64,000 bases of DNA from an uncultured Kordia sp. (GTDB taxonomy: Bacteria > Bacteroidota > Bacteroidia > Flavobacteriales > Flavobacteriaceae). Shown piece after piece: positions 1 to 9,389 of this stretch. The stretch's first letter is position 1; every line of letters starts with the position of its first letter. The position numbers and the translations under genes are program-made. Location of the stretch: NCBI RefSeq assembly GCF_947489565.1, contig NZ_CANLEA010000025.1, forward strand, positions 1 to 64,000, given 5' to 3'. The notes under the pieces were generated by a model. That model did not search any database. It was not told where the DNA came from and worked only from the letters and a program-made list of their open reading frames with translations.

Positions 1-148
1 TACAATTTTTTACAAAAATCACTCGAAAAGACGTTTTGAGTTTATAATTTTATTGAATAAATCCAAGAACAAAGCAAATCCAAAAGCAAAAGCGCTTCTA
101 AGAGCGCGAGCAAGTCTAACAATCCAAAAGCAAAGCGCGTCTAAAAAT
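1..148. other. Non-coding edge with short direct repeat
   Basis: No supported gene. The 14-base string AATCCAAAAGCAAA occurs twice, at 77-90 and 121-134, and a short GCGCT/AGCGC hairpin lies at 92-107. The stretch is downstream of the minus-strand methyltransferase gene, so the hairpin could be a weak terminator. The plus-strand reading frame across it has the composition of chance sequence. Confidence 0.4.
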
Positions 149-919
149 CTATTTCTCCAACGTACAAAAGAAATCCAAAGTAGCTTCCGAATGTTCCGAA
201 AGTGTATAATCTTCCAACGTAATACTATTGACCAAATCAGGATTTTTGTTCAACAACTTCTTACGATTCATACGATTGGCAACTTCATACGGAATTTGTA
301 ACATCCAAGATGGAACTCTGCGTTCTAACTTAAAAATATCATAGCGTAAAAAGCGTGCCACAGATTTTCTGTTTTTTTCATAATAGGCATCTGTTTTTTC
401 ATTGCCACGAACCGCTTGAATGGTGAAGTTTGAAAACGTTTTTCCAATCAAATTTGATAAATCTTCAAAAGTATATTCTTTATAATGCCAAGGATTTCGC
501 GCAATGGTTTTCAGTGCATTAGGCGTAGAAATATAAGCTTTTCCATTTGGTTTTAACACACGATGAATTTCATCTAAATACAATGCAGCTTCTTTAATAT
601 GCTCAATCACTTGAAAAGAAACAACCACATCAAAACTATTAGATTCTAATTGTGTTAATGGTGGAATCTTCTCTTGAATAATCGTTGTATTTGGATATTT
701 ATTATTGATCAATTCGGCTGTGTAAGGCGACTTGTCAATCAATGTTAACTGATCGGCATTTTTATACAATAATTCAACACCATAACCTTCGCCACAACCA
801 ATTTCCAATACATTCCCATGAATGTGTGGAGCGACCAAATGGTACGCTTTCAATGTGCGTTGAAATAGCGGATTGTCTGATATAATTTTTGAAGAAGTAA
901 CTTCGGTTGAAAATAACAT
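149..919 (-). CDS. Class I SAM-dependent methyltransferase
   Basis: A 256-residue protein with a Rossmann methyltransferase core. Motif I is LEIGCGEGYG near residue 40, and the acidic strand-2 end reads LIDKSP. Further on come VVSFQVIEHI (motif IV region) and LDEIHRVLKPNGKAYISTPN, typical of Methyltransf_11/23 families that act on small molecules, lipids or sugars; the substrate is not readable. The frame can also start at 958, but that would overlap the upstream DUF2723 gene by 28 bases; the internal ATG at 919 sits 11 bases after that gene's stop, so I prefer it. The two genes probably share a transcript, which hints at modification of a glycan or lipid product. Confidence 0.85.
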   Translation of the reverse strand: MLFSTEVTSSKIISDNPLFQRTLKAYHLVAPHIHGNVLEIGCGEGYGVELLYKNADQLTLIDKSPYTAELINNKYPNTTIIQEKIPPLTQLESNSFDVVVSFQVIEHIKEAALYLDEIHRVLKPNGKAYISTPNALKTIARNPWHYKEYTFEDLSNLIGKTFSNFTIQAVRGNEKTDAYYEKNRKSVARFLRYDIFKLERRVPSWMLQIPYEVANRMNRKKLLNKNPDLVNSITLEDYTLSEHSEATLDFFCTLEK

Positions 920-930
920 AGTTAGGGGAA

Positions 931-3900
931 TTAGTATGGCCAGTTTCGTTTTTGCCATGTTTGAAACGATTCGTCAAAACTACGAAAGGTTTGTTCACTT
1001 ACAGGCGCATTTTGTACACCACCTGGAAATTGTTGCATCATCTGAAAATACATGTTTTTTAATCGATAGGCATGACGTAAATTAATGATTGGATAGGGCG
1101 GATCAAAAGAAATCATCCATTGCAATTCTCCCCAAATATTTTGCATAGCCGTTTTACAAATTTCAGTTCCTTGTTGCACATTTCCTGCACGCACATATAA
1201 CTTTCCAATTGCATACGCGTACTGTTCGAAAGGAACCGTTTTATTTGGGAAAATCTTAATACATTTATCTAATACTTCAAGAGCTTTTTTAGTGTTTCCT
1301 TCTTCCAATAAAGCTTGTGCTAAGAAGTAATAATTCTGGCGTAAAATTTCACGTGCATAGGTGACATTTTCATCGCGAATAAAAACGGAATCGTCATGCA
1401 AACCATCAAATTTTACAGTATTCATCACATACGGATACATCATTTCAGTATCTACAATCTTCGGATTTAGTTTTGGATTCTTACGTTGAATAGGCGCCAA
1501 AATATTGACCATACCATGCTGAATTAGATATGGTTCTAAACCGATTGTATGTTGTTTTTTTCCATTGATTACAAAACAAATTGGACGTTCATTAATATTA
1601 TTCATCACCAAGTTCATCAACACAATTTCATTGAGTCCATAAAACTTTTTAGGATGTTGCCAAGTAATAGCAGATGTATAAGAAACATTCAGTTTATTGG
1701 TGTCAAACCACTTTTTGATACGTGTGGTATCAATAGGAAGTGAAAATGAAGTTGATGGAATATAATGTCGCATACGACCATTCCAGTTGGTACGTGTTTC
1801 CTTTTTCTTAAAAAACTCGAACAGAATAGGTAAAACGGCAGCTTCTTTTGTTTCCTCTTGAAGCGGAATCAGTTTTTCAATACCACTCACATAAAAATCT
1901 GGATGAAGATTAAATTTTATAGGTTTTGAATCGTATGAAGCTTTCTTTAAGTTATTTACATGTGTGTCAATATTCAATTGATCATAATTGATGACACGCA
2001 CATCAGTTCGATATCCTTCTACTTGTTGTAAATACCAAAGAGGAAATGTCATATTATCGCCGTTGGTAATTAAAATTGCTTGTTCCGGACAGGCATCTAA
2101 ATAGGCTTTTCCAAAATTATATGCAAAATTATCATGTCCCCGTTGGTGATTGTCCCAACCTTTCGCTAATAATTGTAATGGTGCAGCTAATAATACGATT
2201 CCTGCAATAACACTGGTCCTAATTTTAGGATTTTTAATCGCTGAAGCAGCTTGTGTCAAAAGCACGACAGAAAGTCCAATCCACAAGGCAAAAATGACGA
2301 AAGATCCTATAAAAATATAATCGCGCTCACGGATCAAAATACTTGTAGGAACGGGATTTACATAAATTGTAATTCCAATGCCAAAGGTTAAGAATAGGAG
2401 CAAGGTCATCCAGAAATATTGCTTGTGTTTTCGAAGTGCAATAATGCCTAGAATTCCTAAGATAAATGGTAGAAAATAATATCCATCATTTCCTTTATGA
2501 TTCTTGTAATAGTCAGGAATCACAGCAGTATCTCCAATTCGATTTTTATCCAAAGCATTGATGCCGCTCATCCAATTTCCATCTTTGATATAACCTAAAC
2601 CTTGATGATCGTTTTGTCTTCCAATAAAATTCCAAAATAGATAACGAGCATTCAGCCAAATCACTTGATAATTAATAAAAAAGCTAATATTTTCACCAAA
2701 AGTGGGTTTATTTATGGTGACCATTTCACCGCGCACAGGATAGTTGATAGGTTCTCCATAAATTGTAGTCCAAGCTTTGTACTTATCAGCATCGCCTTTG
2801 TCAAACATACGCGGAAAAAACATGGTAAACTCATCTGAATAATTTACTTCTTTAAGTTTCCCGTCATGTGTAATTTCATATTTCTCTGAGTTCTTATTGT
2901 AATTATAGACTGGTTTTCCATCAACAAAAGCTACATCTTTATCTAAAGGCGCATTGTATACAGGTCCCTTTAACAAAGGAATGGCACCAACGCCAAACTG
3001 CTCTGCACGTACATACTGCAACATTTTATTACTATTTTGCATGCTATCAGCGATCAATAAATTTACATTCGATCGTTGTAGTGGCATAAAAAATGAGCTC
3101 ATTCCGACCAAGAAAAAAATCACACCAAGTGTCGCATGATGAAGTTGAGTTTTGTGTCTTTTTTTAGAAAGAATCAATAGCATAGTTATTGCTACAGCAA
3201 TGAATAGTAATAGGACAATAACTCCTGTATTTAAAGGTGTTTCAAAGGAATTTACGAGCCATATATCTAGTGAATTGGCAAGTTTGATGAGTCCTTGTAC
3301 GATGAATCCGTAAATAATAAAAAAAGCTGCACAACCAAGTATAATAGCAATACAAAACGTTTTCAATGTAAGTCCAAATTTTTTGTGAGCAATAATTACA
3401 GAAAACGGAATTACAATTGCAATCGTGATCAAATGGACACTCGTAGAAATCCCTAACAGTAGCGCAATTAAAAATGCATATCTAATTTCCTTTCTACGAT
3501 TTGTAGTTTTTTCCCATAATAACATTAAATAAATCATTCCGGTCATCAATGCAAAAGACAAAGTGTAAACTTCAGCTTCTGTAGAGGCTGTCCAGAAACT
3601 ATCTGAAAATGCGAGAGTTAATGAAGCAACTATTCCTGAAATAATTGATATTGTAGGTGTGGTATTACTTTTTGTTAAAGAAAGTATCTGGTTGCTGATA
3701 TTTAAAGTGATTCTATATAACAATGTACACGTCAATGCTCCAAAAAATGCAGAAATCAAATTACTGATCAATGCCGCCATACTTGCAGGGAAAAATGATA
3801 GGATAACTTTACATAAAATAGTATAAAAAGGAGCACCTGGCGGATGCGATGCTTGCAAGGTATAATTACTAGCAATAAACTCAGGACTATCCCAGAAAGC

Positions 3901-3984
3901 AATGGTGTTTGGCGCCGAAATTGCATATATTAAAAATATACATTTAAACAGTATCCAGCTACTAAATTTTTCAGCTTTTGGCAT
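931..3984 (-). CDS. DUF2723 membrane protein (GT117-like glycosyltransferase)
   Basis: A 1017-residue polytopic protein with the DUF2723 signature near its N-terminus: an aromatic/acidic stretch (AFWDSPEFIASNY) followed by SHPPGAPFYTI. Roughly a dozen hydrophobic helices span the first 650 residues, then a periplasmic-type soluble region and a TPR-like helical tail (around residues 900-960, ALEVLDKCIKIFPNK). The family is widespread in Bacteroidota and resembles GT-C protein O-mannosyltransferases; the Asp/Glu pair in the first loop is the usual place for catalytic acid residues of GT-C enzymes. The likely role is transfer of a sugar from a polyprenyl carrier at the inner membrane; that is inference from the family. 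The methyltransferase follows immediately downstream. Confidence 0.85.
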   Translation of the reverse strand: MPKAEKFSSWILFKCIFLIYAISAPNTIAFWDSPEFIASNYTLQASHPPGAPFYTILCKVILSFFPASMAALISNLISAFFGALTCTLLYRITLNISNQILSLTKSNTTPTISIISGIVASLTLAFSDSFWTASTEAEVYTLSFALMTGMIYLMLLWEKTTNRRKEIRYAFLIALLLGISTSVHLITIAIVIPFSVIIAHKKFGLTLKTFCIAIILGCAAFFIIYGFIVQGLIKLANSLDIWLVNSFETPLNTGVIVLLLFIAVAITMLLILSKKRHKTQLHHATLGVIFFLVGMSSFFMPLQRSNVNLLIADSMQNSNKMLQYVRAEQFGVGAIPLLKGPVYNAPLDKDVAFVDGKPVYNYNKNSEKYEITHDGKLKEVNYSDEFTMFFPRMFDKGDADKYKAWTTIYGEPINYPVRGEMVTINKPTFGENISFFINYQVIWLNARYLFWNFIGRQNDHQGLGYIKDGNWMSGINALDKNRIGDTAVIPDYYKNHKGNDGYYFLPFILGILGIIALRKHKQYFWMTLLLFLTFGIGITIYVNPVPTSILIRERDYIFIGSFVIFALWIGLSVVLLTQAASAIKNPKIRTSVIAGIVLLAAPLQLLAKGWDNHQRGHDNFAYNFGKAYLDACPEQAILITNGDNMTFPLWYLQQVEGYRTDVRVINYDQLNIDTHVNNLKKASYDSKPIKFNLHPDFYVSGIEKLIPLQEETKEAAVLPILFEFFKKKETRTNWNGRMRHYIPSTSFSLPIDTTRIKKWFDTNKLNVSYTSAITWQHPKKFYGLNEIVLMNLVMNNINERPICFVINGKKQHTIGLEPYLIQHGMVNILAPIQRKNPKLNPKIVDTEMMYPYVMNTVKFDGLHDDSVFIRDENVTYAREILRQNYYFLAQALLEEGNTKKALEVLDKCIKIFPNKTVPFEQYAYAIGKLYVRAGNVQQGTEICKTAMQNIWGELQWMISFDPPYPIINLRHAYRLKNMYFQMMQQFPGGVQNAPVSEQTFRSFDESFQTWQKRNWPY

Positions 3985-4155
3985 GTAGAGTTAGGTTAAT
4001 TTTGATTGCAATATAATAGAATTATTCAATCTAAAAACTACCATCTATAAATAAAAAAGTACTGACGATACATATTTTTAGAAAACACGTATATCTACGG
4101 GGAAATCTTAATGATTAGTTAATTATTTTTGGCTATATGTTAAAATTAAATTCTT

Positions 4156-4163
4156 TATATTTG
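4156..4163 (+). promoter_or_regulatory. Putative Bacteroidota -7 box TATATTTG
   Basis: Matches the TAnnTTTG consensus 38 bases before the ATG of the large surface protein gene at 4202. The nearest upstream TTG (4129-4131) gives a 24-base spacer, longer than usual, so only the -7 box is convincing. Confidence 0.5.
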
Positions 4164-4201
4164 GCATAACCATATAAAATAAACTAAACATCAATTCTAT
4201 T

Positions 4202-7159
4202 ATGAGAAAACAATTACCCCTCGTAGTTGTGTTTCTCCTGTGTATATTAGGGCTCACAGGAATGCAAGCACAAACTTTGAATGAGACTATGGGTACTGGT
4301 TCCGGAGTAAGTATATCTTCGGGAGACTTCAACACATTTTATGGAGATAGTACAGGTAGTTTTATTACCTCAGGATCAAGAGTAACACTATTTGGATATA
4401 GTGCAGGACGAAGCGTTACTACAAGTGAGTTAGTAGCGATTGGATATCTTGCAGGATACTCAAATACTACTGGTTTTGACAATACGTTTATCGGATACGA
4501 AGCAGGTCGTTTGACCATCAACGGTGGAGATAACACCTTCATCGGAGCTGAATCTGGAGAAAACAATACTACTGGTTATGACAATACATTCGTCGGAGAA
4601 GAATCAGGAGCAAACAACACCACTGGTTACGAAAACACCTTCATCGGAGAAGATGCAGGTTTTAGCAACACTACAGGTTATAAACAAACATTCGTAGGAA
4701 ACGAAGTAGGTATTTCTTCTGATGTAGGTTACCGAAATACGGGTGTTGGTAGTGAATCTATGAGTGATGTAGATGATGGTCACCACAACTCTGCTTTTGG
4801 AGATTCAGCAGGTATTGATGTTGGAGACGGTATATACAATACATTTGTCGGAGCTGCTTCTGGTGTGGCTACAGAATGGGCAGATTATAACACATTCGTT
4901 GGAGCACAATCTGGTTGGGACAACAACCGTACAAATAATACATCTAATGCAAACCACAATACATATGTAGGATTCTCAGCTGGTTTTACAAACCGTGAAG
5001 GTCAGTACAATGTAGGTATGGGATCGTTGGCAGATTTTGATAATACTAATAGGTCAAATACGATGTTCTTCGGGTATAATATTACCGCAAGTAATAATAA
5101 CGTAATGGGATTTGGTAACGATTCGTTTATAGACGGACAGTACTCAATCTCTATGGGTATTGATCACGATATTCGTGGAGATTACTCTGTTATGATGGGA
5201 TATTTAGGAAATATGGGAACGCTAGCTGATTACTCAGTTGGTATTGGTGATCGTGTAAATGTGGCAGAAAATGATGCCGTTGGTATCGGACGTTCTGTAG
5301 ATGTTGATAATCAATATGCAATTGCAATTGGTTCAACTACAATAGCACAAAACGATGGAGCTATTGTTATGGGATATCAAGCTTCTTCTACAGATCCAAG
5401 TGCTTTAGATCCTACAAATAACATTGCTATTGGTAATGCTGCAAATGTACAAGGAACAAACGCAGTTGCTATTGGTAATGCAGCAACAGCAGTCAATGAC
5501 AATACAATGGTACTTGGTGGAGCAACAAATCCATTAAGTGTGGGTATTGGTACAGATACACCAAATGCAAACGCAGCTTTAGATTTAACAGGAACGGCTA
5601 AAGGTTTACACTTAAACCGTATGACAACCGCGCAACGTACAGCGTTTGGAAGCTCATTAGGAGCAACTGATGAAGGTATGGTGGTTTATGATACAGAAAC
5701 TGATAATTCATTCTATTGGGATGGAACACAGTGGAAAGGTATGATGGACACTGATACTGATACACAAGATTTATCATTGGTTACAAATACATTAAGCTTA
5801 ACAGATGGTGGATCAGTAGATTTAACTCCATATTTAGATAATACAGATGCACAGGCAATTTCTGTAGCTTCTGACATTTTAAGTATTACTGGAGATGCTG
5901 GAACAGTAGATTTATCACCGTATTTAGACAATACAGATGGACAGGCAATTTCTGTTTCTAGTGATATATTAAGTATTACAGGAGATGCTGGAACAGTAGA
6001 TTTATCACCATATTTAGACAATACAGACAGTCAAGAATTATCTGTAGCAGCAAATGTGTTAAGTATTTCTGGTGGTATGACAACTGTTGATCTTTCTGGC
6101 TATTTAGATAACACAGATAGTCAAGATTTATCTTTAATGGGAACTACCTTAAATATTAGCGGAGGAACTGGAGTTGATTTAGCTTCTTTACAAGATGGAA
6201 CAGGAACTGATAGCCAAGACCTATCTTTAATGGGAACTACCTTAAATATTAGTGGAGGAACTGGTGTTGATTTAGCTTCTTTACAAGATGGAACTGGTAC
6301 AGATGCACAAGCAATTTCTTTGGCTACTAATACCTTAAGCATTACTGGAAATGCTTCAACGGTAGATTTATCTGGATATTTAGATAATACTGATAGCCAA
6401 GACTTATCTTTAATGGGAACTACGTTAAATATTTCTGGAGGAACTGGAGTTGATTTAGCTTCTTTACAAGATGGAACTGGTACAGATGCACAGGCAATTT
6501 CTTTGGCTACAAACACATTAAGTATTACAGGAAATGCTTCTACAGTTGACTTATCAGGATATTTAGATAACACAGATAGTCAAAACTTATCATTAGCAGG
6601 ATCAACCTTAAATATCTCTGGAGGAACTGGAGTTGATTTATCTACTTTAGCAGATGGAACAGGAACAGATGATCAGGATTTAACTTCTGCTACATTATCT
6701 GGAAGTACATTAACAGTTGCTATTGAAGGTGGAGCTTCTGTAGACGTTGATTTATCTCCAATTTTAGGAGCGTTAGAAGCAGAAAATACTGCACAGCAAG
6801 CACAGATTGATGACTTACTTACAAGAGTAGCTGCCATTGAAGTATGTGCGTGTGACGGAACGTTATCTGTAGTAACTCCTGACAATGCATCAAGAAGTGG
6901 AGCGATTTTATATCAAAACATTCCAAATCCTTTCAATGATACTTCATCTATCCGTTATTTCATTCCACAAGAATTAACTGGAGATGCTGCTATTGTATTT
7001 GTAAATACTGCTGGACAAGTAATTTCTACAGTAGATTTACCACAAAAAGGAGATCAGGAATTAGATATCAATACAAGATCATTATCTTCAGGTATGTACT
7101 ATTACACATTATATGTTGATGGTAAAAAAGTTGATACTAAGAAAATGATTATTGAATAA
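4202..7159 (+). CDS. Large repeat-built T9SS surface protein (adhesin-like)
   Basis: A 985-residue secreted protein. A signal peptide (residues 1-24, ending MQAQ) is followed by head-like repeats of about 17 residues with the pattern GYxNTFxGExxG (roughly residues 85-190), and then more divergent VAIG/VGIG-type repeats that recall trimeric adhesin heads. A VGIGTDTP/KGLHLNRMTTAQRT segment, common in phage tail-fibre-like Bacteroidota proteins, comes next. Eleven tandem 30-31-residue units follow (about 515-845; patterns LSITGxAxTVDLSxYLDNT and LNISGGTGVDLASLQDGTGT), then a short coiled coil (QQAQIDDLLTRVAAIE). The C-terminus is a type A T9SS sorting domain (IPNPFNDTSSIRYFIP...SGMYYYTLYVDGK). 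Export to the cell surface by T9SS is expected; binding partner unknown. Confidence 0.85.
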   Translation: MRKQLPLVVVFLLCILGLTGMQAQTLNETMGTGSGVSISSGDFNTFYGDSTGSFITSGSRVTLFGYSAGRSVTTSELVAIGYLAGYSNTTGFDNTFIGYEAGRLTINGGDNTFIGAESGENNTTGYDNTFVGEESGANNTTGYENTFIGEDAGFSNTTGYKQTFVGNEVGISSDVGYRNTGVGSESMSDVDDGHHNSAFGDSAGIDVGDGIYNTFVGAASGVATEWADYNTFVGAQSGWDNNRTNNTSNANHNTYVGFSAGFTNREGQYNVGMGSLADFDNTNRSNTMFFGYNITASNNNVMGFGNDSFIDGQYSISMGIDHDIRGDYSVMMGYLGNMGTLADYSVGIGDRVNVAENDAVGIGRSVDVDNQYAIAIGSTTIAQNDGAIVMGYQASSTDPSALDPTNNIAIGNAANVQGTNAVAIGNAATAVNDNTMVLGGATNPLSVGIGTDTPNANAALDLTGTAKGLHLNRMTTAQRTAFGSSLGATDEGMVVYDTETDNSFYWDGTQWKGMMDTDTDTQDLSLVTNTLSLTDGGSVDLTPYLDNTDAQAISVASDILSITGDAGTVDLSPYLDNTDGQAISVSSDILSITGDAGTVDLSPYLDNTDSQELSVAANVLSISGGMTTVDLSGYLDNTDSQDLSLMGTTLNISGGTGVDLASLQDGTGTDSQDLSLMGTTLNISGGTGVDLASLQDGTGTDAQAISLATNTLSITGNASTVDLSGYLDNTDSQDLSLMGTTLNISGGTGVDLASLQDGTGTDAQAISLATNTLSITGNASTVDLSGYLDNTDSQNLSLAGSTLNISGGTGVDLSTLADGTGTDDQDLTSATLSGSTLTVAIEGGASVDVDLSPILGALEAENTAQQAQIDDLLTRVAAIEVCACDGTLSVVTPDNASRSGAILYQNIPNPFNDTSSIRYFIPQELTGDAAIVFVNTAGQVISTVDLPQKGDQELDINTRSLSSGMYYYTLYVDGKKVDTKKMIIE
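4465..4760 (+). repeat. 51-bp tandem coding repeats (head domain)
   Basis: Consecutive 17-codon units encode GYDNTFVGEESGANNTT, GYENTFIGEDAGFSNTT and diverged neighbours. They make up the head-like part of the surface protein. Confidence 0.7.
5752..6720 (+). repeat. 90/93-bp tandem coding repeat array, 11 units
   Basis: Two unit types alternate: a 30-residue type ending VDLSPYLDNT or VDLSGYLDNT and a 31-residue type ending VDLASLQDGTGT. Several copies are nearly identical at DNA level (for example the units around 6115-6300 and 6390-6480), indicating recent duplication or gene conversion. Confidence 0.85.
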
Positions 7160-7193
7160 TATATAGCAAGATTCAATTCTTAAATTCATAAGG

Positions 7194-7230
7194 AAAAGCT
7201 TCGTAGTCTACGAAGCTTTTTCTATTTTTA
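7194..7230. terminator. Rho-independent terminator
   Basis: A 13-base inverted repeat (AAAAGCTTCGTAG at 7194-7206 and its complement at 7208-7220) followed by a T-rich run. It lies just after the surface-protein stop codon. Confidence 0.85.
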
Positions 7231-7312
7231 GACAATACGAAACTAGCTGAGAGGAACCGAATTGCATTATTTAGAATTCCATCCAACACACTAGCCAATT
7301 AAAAACCAACAG

Positions 7313-8326
7313 ATGAAAACTGGAACTATAGACCTTTTAAATACAGGATTAATTGTACTCTCTTTTCTGCTTGCCTATTACTTGCCTTTTGAACTTTTTC
7401 TTTTTGCGTATGCAGTATTAGGACCTTTACACTATTTGACAGAAATTAATTGGATTCGTGACAAGAAGTATTTTATAGCGAGTAAACTTTGGATTTACTT
7501 AGTGATTGTTGCAGCTTTTCTAGTATCATTTCCGCCTTTAGTAGGCGTATTTGTCACAGAAGAATACGCAACATCAGAAACCCTACTGTTCATCAAAAAT
7601 ACGCTTCCAGCATATTTTAATAGTTGTTTATTTATTGCCATCATAGCAGCAGTAGCGTTTACCGTTTTCAAAAATAAATTATATCAATACATCGCATTGG
7701 CAATAGGTGTTATTTTAGCTTTCTTATTTCACACAATATCAGTATATCATCTTATCATCGGTATATTGCTTCCCACAGTAATTCACGTATACTTTTTCAC
7801 CATCATGTTTATGTGGTATGGAAATTTAAAGTCAAAAAGTAGAATAGGATATTCTAATATCATACTGATGTTTGTCATTCCTTTTGTAATTATTTTTCTC
7901 TCTGTTGACTCGTTGGATTATGTATTGGGATTTGAAACTAGAGCAATTTATGAGAACAATGCATTCTACGTTTTAAACGCGAAACTATCACAAGTTATAG
8001 GTGTGACAGATGGAACTCAGTTTTCATTTCAAAGTGTATTATTTATCAAAATTCAAATATTCATTGCTTTTGCGTATACCTATCATTATCTCAATTGGTT
8101 TTCCAAAACCTCAGTGATCGGTTGGCACAAAAAGCTTACACAAAAACGATCGTTAACTATTTTACTATTGTGGATCGGTTCTGTAGTATTATACATCTAT
8201 GATTATAAAATTGGATTTACTTTACTTTTATTCTTAAGTTTTGTGCATGTTTTTATGGAGTTTCCACTGAATGTCATTTCAATAAGAGCCGTTGGTCAAT
8301 CCTTAATTCCTTCTAAAAAATCCTAA
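7313..8326 (+). CDS. Polytopic membrane protein of unknown function
   Basis: A 337-residue protein with about nine hydrophobic helices and almost no soluble domain. Histidines recur in or near helices: LHYLTEINW, FHTISVYHLIIG, VIHVYFFTIMF, YTYHYLNWFSK, and FVHVFMEFPLN close to the C-terminus. Such conserved-looking His residues can mark integral-membrane metalloenzymes (for example Brp/Blh-type carotenoid oxygenases), but I cannot assign it to a family with confidence. The gene starts 80 bases after the terminator of the previous unit and is followed two bases later by the Ycf48-like lipoprotein gene, so the two are probably co-transcribed. Confidence 0.7.
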   Translation: MKTGTIDLLNTGLIVLSFLLAYYLPFELFLFAYAVLGPLHYLTEINWIRDKKYFIASKLWIYLVIVAAFLVSFPPLVGVFVTEEYATSETLLFIKNTLPAYFNSCLFIAIIAAVAFTVFKNKLYQYIALAIGVILAFLFHTISVYHLIIGILLPTVIHVYFFTIMFMWYGNLKSKSRIGYSNIILMFVIPFVIIFLSVDSLDYVLGFETRAIYENNAFYVLNAKLSQVIGVTDGTQFSFQSVLFIKIQIFIAFAYTYHYLNWFSKTSVIGWHKKLTQKRSLTILLLWIGSVVLYIYDYKIGFTLLLFLSFVHVFMEFPLNVISIRAVGQSLIPSKKS

Positions 8327-8328
8327 CT

Positions 8329-9387
8329 ATGCGTCATATTCTTTTCATTTTTGTAGCGATATTATTTTTTTCTTGTGAAGAAAAGAAAAAAGAACAAAAG
8401 CCAACTAAAAAGGCAATCTCTAAGGTAGAAATTACGCCTATCTTTAACGATTCTATCAGTATAAGAGCTATTGCCGTTACACCTACAAACGATCTGGTTT
8501 ATGGAGGAAACAAAACGACAATTGGACATTACAACGCAATAGCTGGTCAACATACAAATCTGCTCAAAGGAAAAGTGTCAGATTCGCTAAATGTCAGTTT
8601 TCGCGCGGTGGCACATATCAATGAAACTACTTTTGGAATCAGTATTGTGAATCCTGCCTTATTGTATAAAATTTCAAAAAACGGAGACGTAAACTTGGTG
8701 TACACAGAAACCCATGAAAAAGTATTTTATGATGCTATTGCTTTTTGGAATGCAAATGAAGGAATTGCCATGGGCGATCAAACAGACAATTGTATCAGTA
8801 TTATCATTACACGTGATGGCGGAAATACGTGGTACAAAATTTCGTGTGACGATTTGCCAAAAGCAAAAGAAGGAGAAGCCGCTTTTGCAGCAAGTAATAC
8901 CAATATTGCCATTGTTGGTGATGAAACGTGGATTGCCACAGGAGGAAAGGCAAGCAGAATTCTGTATTCTGCTGATAAAGGAAAAACTTGGAAAGTATAC
9001 GAAACACCTATTGTACAAGGAATAGAAACCACAGGAATGTATTCTATTGATTTTTATGATGCTCAAAACGGATTTGCCATTGGTGGCGATTATAGCAAAG
9101 CAGACATCAATGAAGCCAACAAAATTAGCACTTCTGATGGAGGAAAAACATGGAAACTCGTTGCCGAAAATACAAATCCTGGTTATCGAAGCTGTGTACA
9201 ATACGTTCCAAACAGTAACGCAAAAGAACTAGTAGCAGTAGGTTTCAAAGGAATTGACTATTCCAACGATGCAGGAAATACATGGAAACACCTTTCTGAT
9301 GAAGGTTTTTATACTATCAAATTCATCAATGATTCTACAGCATACGCTGCTGGAAAAAATAGGATTGCAAAGTTGTTGTTTAAATAG
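8329..9387 (+). CDS. Ycf48/BNR-repeat beta-propeller lipoprotein
   Basis: A 352-residue protein with a lipoprotein signal (ILFFSC, Cys at residue 16). The body carries repeated Asp-box-like motifs with the form (S/T)xDGGxTW: TRDGGNTWYKI, SADKGKTWKV, STSDGGKTWKL and SNDAGNTWKHL. This matches Ycf48/BNR-type beta-propellers, often annotated as oxidoreductases in Bacteroidota although no catalytic residues are evident. A cell-envelope location and a scaffold or binding role are inferred. It follows the polytopic membrane protein gene by two bases, suggesting a common complex. Confidence 0.8.
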   Translation: MRHILFIFVAILFFSCEEKKKEQKPTKKAISKVEITPIFNDSISIRAIAVTPTNDLVYGGNKTTIGHYNAIAGQHTNLLKGKVSDSLNVSFRAVAHINETTFGISIVNPALLYKISKNGDVNLVYTETHEKVFYDAIAFWNANEGIAMGDQTDNCISIIITRDGGNTWYKISCDDLPKAKEGEAAFAASNTNIAIVGDETWIATGGKASRILYSADKGKTWKVYETPIVQGIETTGMYSIDFYDAQNGFAIGGDYSKADINEANKISTSDGGKTWKLVAENTNPGYRSCVQYVPNSNAKELVAVGFKGIDYSNDAGNTWKHLSDEGFYTIKFINDSTAYAAGKNRIAKLLFK

Positions 9388-9389
9388 TA

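Noticed and set aside
53-301. 82-residue plus-strand reading frame at the left edge
   Set aside because: Its second half lies antisense to the methyltransferase gene and its first half is low-complexity Lys/Ala/Asn from short repeats; no signal or family motif.
6121-6573. 150-residue minus-strand frame with internal repeats
   Set aside because: It is the antisense shadow of the tandem repeat array in the surface protein; the repeats there explain the pattern.
5752-6720. Possible CRISPR-like regular repeats
   Set aside because: Units are contiguous and coding, with no unique spacers between them.
8674-9201. 175-residue minus-strand frame
   Set aside because: Cys/Ile/Phe-rich antisense shadow of the Ycf48-like gene without a plausible domain.
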